This document shows, piece after piece, positions 59,190-64,000 of a DNA stretch of 64,000 nt. The notes below the pieces were generated by a model that worked only from the letters and a program-made list of their open reading frames with translations, did not search any database and was not told the DNA's origin. Where the stretch lies: positions 86,909 to 150,908 of the forward strand of contig DAORPQ010000001.1 of assembly GCA_035442025.1 (NCBI GenBank), written 5' to 3'. Each line of letters starts with the position of its first letter. Position 1 is the stretch's first letter. A program made the position numbers and the translations under genes. This DNA comes from Competibacter_A sp003527885. Its GTDB lineage: Bacteria; Pseudomonadota; Gammaproteobacteria; Competibacterales; Competibacteraceae.

Positions 59190-60356
59190 ATGCGCGTCGC
59201 GATGTTTTCCTCGGAATCCCTGCACTCCATTTGCTTGGGCGGCCTCGGCGTCCATGTGACCGAACTGGCCGCCGGCCTGCGCCGACGGGGCCACGAGTTG
59301 CATGTGATCACCCGGCGCAAGGAAACGCAGGGTGATTACGAATCCATCGGCGGCGTGCATTATCACCGCGTCGATCACGGCCTGAGCGACAGCGAGGTCG
59401 AGAGCATGGCCTTCATGTGCCAAGCCATGACGCAGCGCTTCCAACAAATCGCGGCCATGATCGGCCCGTTCGACATCGTCCACGCCCATGACTGGCTGGC
59501 GGCCGACGCCCTGCGCGCCACCATGGACGGCTCCGGCACGCCGGGCGTGCTGACCATGCATTCCACCGAATACGGCCGCGCCGGCAACGTGTTCCACGAC
59601 GGCTTCGCCCGACAGGTGCGCGACATCGAGGCGGCGGGCTGCCATGACGCCAGCCTGGTCATCGCGGTGAGCCAGTTCCTGGCCGAGGAATTGCAACGCA
59701 TTTATCGCGTTCCCCCGGAGAAGGTCCGCATCGTCCCCAACGGCGTCAGCTACCAGAGTTTCGCCGGCGCTCGCGATGCGGCACAGACCAAGGCCCGTCA
59801 CGGCATCGACCCAACGGCGCCGACCGTCTTCTCGCCGGGCCGGATGACCGTGCAAAAAGGCCTGGATTTACTGGTCGAAGCCATACCGCTGATTCTGGCG
59901 GCCCATCCAGAAGCCCGCTTCATCCTCTCGGGTGAAGGCCCCGAAAAAGCCGCTATCGCGCGGCAAATCCAGAATCTGGGTGTGGCAAGCGCGGCCATCT
60001 TGCTCGGTCGCCTACCCTACCGGGACTACATCGACCTGCTGTTCGCCTGCGACGTGGTCGCGGTGCCAAGCCGCAACGAGCCCTTCGGCATCGTGGTCTT
60101 GGACGCGTGGGCCGCCGCCAAGCCGGTGGTCGTCACGACCGCGGGTGGCCCCCGGGACTTTGTCGACCACAACACCAACGGTTTTTTGGCGGAGGCCCGA
60201 CCGGATGCCTTGGCGCATGGCATCACGGCCCTGTTAGCGGATCGCGAACGTGGCCGGCTGCTCGGCGCCAACGGCCGGCGAGCGGTCGAGGAACATTTCA
60301 ACTGGGACAACGTCGCGGCCCGTACCGAAGCGGTTTATCAACTCGTGGTGCGCTGA
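59190..60356 (+). CDS. GT4 family glycosyltransferase
   Basis: A 388-residue retaining glycosyltransferase with two Rossmann domains. GGLGVHVTELAAGLRRRGHELHVIT binds the nucleotide sugar donor/acceptor in the N-terminal domain; VHAHDWLAADAL and NGVSYQSF follow. The C-terminal domain shows FSPGRMTVQKGLDLLVEA and EPFGIVVLDAWAAAKPVVVT, where the usual second Glu of E-x7-E is Asp. It resembles actinobacterial-type GlgA/GlgM enzymes of alpha-glucan synthesis more than sugar-specific LPS enzymes, but the donor is not proven. TreZ at the left edge shows the genome handles such glucans. Confidence 0.8.
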   Translation: MRVAMFSSESLHSICLGGLGVHVTELAAGLRRRGHELHVITRRKETQGDYESIGGVHYHRVDHGLSDSEVESMAFMCQAMTQRFQQIAAMIGPFDIVHAHDWLAADALRATMDGSGTPGVLTMHSTEYGRAGNVFHDGFARQVRDIEAAGCHDASLVIAVSQFLAEELQRIYRVPPEKVRIVPNGVSYQSFAGARDAAQTKARHGIDPTAPTVFSPGRMTVQKGLDLLVEAIPLILAAHPEARFILSGEGPEKAAIARQIQNLGVASAAILLGRLPYRDYIDLLFACDVVAVPSRNEPFGIVVLDAWAAAKPVVVTTAGGPRDFVDHNTNGFLAEARPDALAHGITALLADRERGRLLGANGRRAVEEHFNWDNVAARTEAVYQLVVR

Positions 60357-60518
60357 CGGCCAGCGGCGACTCGGAACGACCCCGGTCGCCACTCGCCTCG
60401 ACCGAGCCAGCAACACAAAAATGTAACAAATTTTTTTCGAACTTTGCTTTGCTTGCGGGGTCAGGAACTCCCATAATGCCGCCGCACCGTCGCTCGCCGC
60501 GCCCTGAGGGAGACCCGC

Positions 60519-62669
60519 ATGTCCGCCCAAACCCAAGAGACCAAGACTGGCATCAGCCTGACCCGAGTCCGCTCCAAACGCCGCAAGAAAGACCACCCCG
60601 CTTCAGCCGCCGAACAGCCCCTGGCTTCTCGCGAAGGCCTGCTGGCGCACGCCTGGATCGACCGCGATTTGAGCTGGATCGATTTCAACGGCCGCGTGCT
60701 GCACGAGGCGCTGGACGAGCGCACGCCGCTGCTGGAACGGCTCAAATTCCTGGCCATTTTCACCTCGAACCTCGATGAGTTTTACATGAAGCGGGTCGGG
60801 CTGCTGTCCCAGAAGCGGCTGGCCGAAGTCCGCGAAAAAGTGCTGGCGCAACTGGAGCGACAGGCGCGCTGCTATCAGGATCTGCTTCCCCGTTTGGCCG
60901 AGCAGGGCATCTTCCTGGCCGAGTGGGAACAACTGACCGCGGCGCAGCGCGAAGAGGCCGCGACCCTTTTCGACCGGGATGTCTCCCCGGCCTTGACCCC
61001 GCTCGGCATGGACCCCGCCCATCCCTTCCCCTTCATGTCGAACCTGTCGACCAACTGGGGTTTCATCCTGCGCAACCCCGAAACCGACGAATTCGTTCCG
61101 GTGCGCGTGAAAATCCCGACCGTGCTGCCCTCGTGGATCCGGCTCACGGCGGATACGGAGGCCGACCAGCACCGGTTCATCCGGCTGGAAAATCTGATCC
61201 GGCACAGCACCGACGCGCTGTTTCCCGGCATGGAACTGATCAACGCCACCTTGTTTCGCATCTTGCGCAACGCCGAGGTCGAGCTGGACGACGATGACGA
61301 CGATAGCCTGCGAGAAGCGGTGGAGGAAGCGCTCCAGCAGCGCCGCTTCGAACCGGTGGTGCGCCTGGATCTGGCCCCCGACGCCCACCCGGCCCTACGT
61401 CAGGGGCTGACCGAGCGCTTCGAACTGGACAGCGCCGAGGTCTACGAGCTGCCCGGCCTGCTCGACTACACCGGCCTGTTCCAGATTGCCGGTCTCGACG
61501 TTCCCGCCCTGCGCGATCCCGACTGGAAACCGCTGCCGCCGCCCCGGCTGCCGAACGAAGAGGTCGACATTTTCCGGGTCATCCAAGCCGGCGATCTGCT
61601 GCTGCATCACCCCTACGAATGTTTCGACACCAGCGTCGAGGATTTCATCAGCGACGCCGCCGTCGACCCGCAGACGGTGGCGATCAAGATGACGGTCTAT
61701 CGGATCGGCGACGACACCCCGTTCGTGCAATCGCTGATCCGCGCCGCCGAGGCCGGCAAGCAGGTAGCGTGCGTGATCGAGCTGAAAGCCCGTTTCGACG
61801 AAGAACGCAACCTGCGTTGGGCCAAGCAGCTGGAAAAAGTCGGCGCGCATGTCACCTATGGGGTGATGGGGCTGAAAACCCACACCAAGGTGGCGCTGGT
61901 GGTGCGCAAGGAAAAGGGCGGCTTGCGCTGTTACGCCCACATCGGCACCGGCAACTACCATGTCAAAACCGCGCGGCTGTACACCGATGTCGGCCTGCTG
62001 ACCTGCGACCCCGCCATCACCGCCGACGTGGTCAACCTGTTTCACTACTTGACCGGCGCGGCGCGCACCCCGCGCTACCAGAGATTGCTGATCGCGCCGA
62101 CCAACATGCGCCAGCGCTTTCTGGAACGCATCGAGCGGGAGATCGACAACCAACGCGCGGGCCGCCCCGCCCGGATCGTGGCCAAGATGAACCAGGTCGA
62201 GGATTTGGAGATGGCGCGGGCGCTATCGGCGGCCTCTCAGGCCGGCGTACCCGTCGATTTAATCGTGCGCGGCTTCTGCTGCCTGATCGCCGGGGTGCCG
62301 GGCTGGACCGAAAACGTGCGGGTCCGTTCCATCATCGGCCGTTTTTTGGAGCATTCGCGGATTTTTCACTTCGCCAACGGCCAGGAAGACCCGGCCGACG
62401 GGGAGTTCATCATCGGTTCGGCCGACTGGATGCACCGCAATCTCTCCGCCCGCGTCGAAGCGGCTACCCCGGTGGCGGATCGGACCGCCCGCGAGCAGCT
62501 GTGGGAAATTTTGGAAATCTGCCTGCACGACGACCGGCAATCCTGGCTGATGCAGCCGGACGGAACTTATATCCAAAGCCGGCCGGCCAAAAACGCGGCC
62601 GGCCCGGCCGCCACCGGCACCCATGCGTGGCTGATGGAACTGACCCGCCAACGAACCGCCGCGATTTGA
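60519..62669 (+). CDS. ppk: polyphosphate kinase 1
   Basis: It builds inorganic polyphosphate from ATP at the membrane. 716 residues. RDLSWIDFNGRVLHEALDE and FLAIFTSNLDEFYMKRV start the N domain; HPYECFDTSVEDFI and IKMTVYRIGDDTPFVQSLIRAAEAGKQV begin the first phospholipase-D-like half. The histidines matching catalytic His435 and His454 of E. coli are His455 (KTHTKVALV) and His474 (CYAHIGTGNYH). The ATG at 60519 follows AGGGAGA. No ppx follows; a PLP decarboxylase gene lies 36 nt downstream. Confidence 0.96.
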   Translation: MSAQTQETKTGISLTRVRSKRRKKDHPASAAEQPLASREGLLAHAWIDRDLSWIDFNGRVLHEALDERTPLLERLKFLAIFTSNLDEFYMKRVGLLSQKRLAEVREKVLAQLERQARCYQDLLPRLAEQGIFLAEWEQLTAAQREEAATLFDRDVSPALTPLGMDPAHPFPFMSNLSTNWGFILRNPETDEFVPVRVKIPTVLPSWIRLTADTEADQHRFIRLENLIRHSTDALFPGMELINATLFRILRNAEVELDDDDDDSLREAVEEALQQRRFEPVVRLDLAPDAHPALRQGLTERFELDSAEVYELPGLLDYTGLFQIAGLDVPALRDPDWKPLPPPRLPNEEVDIFRVIQAGDLLLHHPYECFDTSVEDFISDAAVDPQTVAIKMTVYRIGDDTPFVQSLIRAAEAGKQVACVIELKARFDEERNLRWAKQLEKVGAHVTYGVMGLKTHTKVALVVRKEKGGLRCYAHIGTGNYHVKTARLYTDVGLLTCDPAITADVVNLFHYLTGAARTPRYQRLLIAPTNMRQRFLERIEREIDNQRAGRPARIVAKMNQVEDLEMARALSAASQAGVPVDLIVRGFCCLIAGVPGWTENVRVRSIIGRFLEHSRIFHFANGQEDPADGEFIIGSADWMHRNLSARVEAATPVADRTAREQLWEILEICLHDDRQSWLMQPDGTYIQSRPAKNAAGPAATGTHAWLMELTRQRTAAI

Positions 62670-62705
62670 ACCGGTGACTTTAGGGTACTTTAACCAGGAA
62701 AAACC

Positions 62706-63860
62706 ATGTACCGCAATTACTATTCCCCAGGCGATTGGGAAAAGATCATGGCGTTCTCGAAGGATAAAGAGACGCCGTTTTTAGTCGTGCTGCTGGATAA
62801 GGTCCGGGAAAAATATCAGGAATTTCGCAGCAATTTTCCGACCGCGAAAATTTACTATGCGGTCAAAGCCAACCCTGGCGTCGAGCTGCTCGCCGTGTTG
62901 CGCGACGCCGGCTCGCATTTTGACATCGCCTCGATCCACGAACTGGATCGGATGCTGGATCTCAACGTCACGCCGGACCGATTGAGTTTCGGCAACACCA
63001 TCAAAAAAGCCAAGCACATCCGCGAAGCCTACGAAAAAGGCGTGCGGCTGTTCACGACCGACTGCGAGGCCGATATCCGCAATCTGGCCAAGGAAGCGCC
63101 GGGGTCGCGGGTGTTCTTCCGGCTGTTGATGGATGCCGTCACCTCGGATTCGGACTGGCCGCTGTCGCGTAAATTCGGCTGCCAGCCGCGCATGGCCATC
63201 GATCTGGCGGCATTAGCCGCCCACCTGGGACTGGAACCTTACGGCATGTCGTTTCACGTCGGCTCGCAACAGCGCGAGATTTCCGCCTGGGACGCGGCCA
63301 TTTCACAGGCTCATTCGCTGTTTGAATCCCTGGAGAAAGAGCGTCTCCCGTTAAAGGCCATGAACATGGGCGGCGGTTTTCCCGCGGATTATCTGGTCAA
63401 AGCCAACCCGCTGGCCGTCTATGCGGCGGAGATCAATTTTTATATCAAGACCTATTTCGGCGATTCGGCCCCGGCGATCTATCTGGAGCCGGGGCGCGGG
63501 CTGGTGGGTGAAGCGGGCGTGTTGGTCAGCGAAGTGGTGTTGATTTCCAAAAAAGCCAAAACCGATCTGAAGCGCTGGGTCTATACCGATGTCGGCGTCT
63601 TCAACGGCCTGATGGAAACCATCGACGAATCCATCAAGTATCCGATTTACACCGAAAAAACCGGGGAGGAAGGCGACGTGGTGCTGGCCGGCCCGACCTG
63701 CGACAGCCTGGACATTATCTACGAGCATTTTCAATACGAGTTACCGCTGTCGCTGGAAAGCGGCGACCGGCTCTACTGGCTGTCCACCGGCGCGTACACC
63801 ACCTCCTACAGCTCCATCGAGTTCAACGGCTTTCCGCCGTTGCAAACTTACTTCCTGTAA
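62706..63860 (+). CDS. type III PLP-dependent decarboxylase (ornithine/lysine decarboxylase-like)
   Basis: A 384-residue alanine-racemase-fold decarboxylase. The PLP lysine is Lys54 in YYAVKANPG; SFHVGSQQ, NMGGGFPADYLV and YLEPGRGLVGEAGV bind substrate and phosphate; PTCDSLDII carries the catalytic Cys and Asp at the dimer interface. This set fits the ODC/LDC group making putrescine or cadaverine, rather than diaminopimelate decarboxylase. Whether it prefers ornithine, lysine or another diamino acid cannot be read. It lies 36 nt after ppk and may be co-transcribed. Confidence 0.9.
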   Translation: MYRNYYSPGDWEKIMAFSKDKETPFLVVLLDKVREKYQEFRSNFPTAKIYYAVKANPGVELLAVLRDAGSHFDIASIHELDRMLDLNVTPDRLSFGNTIKKAKHIREAYEKGVRLFTTDCEADIRNLAKEAPGSRVFFRLLMDAVTSDSDWPLSRKFGCQPRMAIDLAALAAHLGLEPYGMSFHVGSQQREISAWDAAISQAHSLFESLEKERLPLKAMNMGGGFPADYLVKANPLAVYAAEINFYIKTYFGDSAPAIYLEPGRGLVGEAGVLVSEVVLISKKAKTDLKRWVYTDVGVFNGLMETIDESIKYPIYTEKTGEEGDVVLAGPTCDSLDIIYEHFQYELPLSLESGDRLYWLSTGAYTTSYSSIEFNGFPPLQTYFL

Positions 63861-63879
63861 TCCTCTCGCGCCCGCGCTG

Positions 63880-64000
63880 CTACGCCGCCGTTCGAACAGC
63901 GGCGCGATTCTGCCAGAGCCGGTAGATGGTGTGGCCGTTCACAAACAGGAAGCAGGTTTCGATCATCGCCCCGCCGATGGAGCCGATGGCGTAATTGTGG
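63880..64000 (-). CDS. YgjV-family inner-membrane protein, C-terminal fragment
   Basis: The last 39 codons of a gene running in from the right edge. The translation HNYAIGSIGGAMIETCFLFVNGHTIYRLW resembles the end of E. coli YgjV (a multi-helix inner-membrane protein of unknown role), with its GSIGG-MIE segment. It converges with the decarboxylase gene, 19 nt away. Only this tail can be seen, so the family call is tentative. Confidence 0.6.
   Translation of the reverse strand, partial: HNYAIGSIGGAMIETCFLFVNGHTIYRLWQNRAAVRTAA

Overview
This 64 kb window is dense, GC-rich bacterial chromosome with ordinary house-keeping genes and a few AT-richer patches. The gene set (a biotin cluster using BioC chemistry, ubiCA, zapE, rimI, parE, the rpe-gph-trpE order, an FDH-N type formate dehydrogenase and a selAB-selC-selD locus) points to a gammaproteobacterium. 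A trehalose-forming TreZ, a polyphosphate kinase, an exosortase-associated acyltransferase and DUF3365/DUF4388-type proteins would suit an environmental or storage-polymer lineage such as the Competibacteraceae. That placement is an inference and was not tested by any search.

Layout. 1-1858: 3'-truncated treZ (minus strand). 2490-5797: leuA, a family-4 uracil-DNA glycosylase, rimI and a cold-shock gene with a long leader and a clean terminator. 5862-10882: compact biotin operon bioB-A-F-C-D (minus), apparently driven by a promoter inside the end of a 975-residue GGDEF/EAL gene (11089-14016). 14.0-18.1 kb: an AT-richer block with a methyltransferase, an outer-membrane beta-barrel, a small PstS-like binding protein and an exosortase-system acyltransferase. 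18.1-29.6 kb: a TerD-trypsin fusion, yrfG, cysQ, zapE, hprA, hemH, an LHPP-like phosphatase, a proline iminopeptidase, dtd, a phytanoyl-CoA dioxygenase-like gene and parE. 29693-30451: an intact IS1-family element with an 8-bp target duplication, just upstream of parE. 31.1-37.7 kb: a Gly-rich RRM protein, then tktA-gapA-pgk (minus) and a KefB-like antiporter. 37.9-43.5 kb: a DUF6600 protein with a long Q/E/R-rich helix, ubiC-ubiA, a small monooxygenase, an alpha/beta hydrolase and a DUF4388-like protein whose linker is made of an in-frame palindromic repeat.

43950-54213 is the most coherent unit. It holds formate dehydrogenase-N (fdnG with an in-frame UGA plus SECIS hairpin, fdnH, fdnI), the maturation factor fdhE, and the whole selenocysteine toolkit: selA, selB, tRNA-Sec (selC, 9 nt after selB) and selD. 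The enzyme that needs selenocysteine and everything needed to make and insert it lie together on one strand. It is followed by a membrane DUF3365 haem-sensor-like protein and a second DUF4388-like protein, paralogous to the one just upstream of fdnG.

56.1-64 kb: rpe-gph-trpE, a GT4 glycosyltransferase, ppk, a type III PLP decarboxylase and the 3' end of a YgjV-family gene (minus).

No CRISPR array, rRNA operon, prophage or plasmid replication gene was seen. The only tRNA seen is selC. No complete new system is claimed. The observations most worth checking are the selenium island with its flanking DUF4388 paralogues, the repeat-built linker, the TerD-protease fusion and the exosortase-acyltransferase/porin/PstS-like block.
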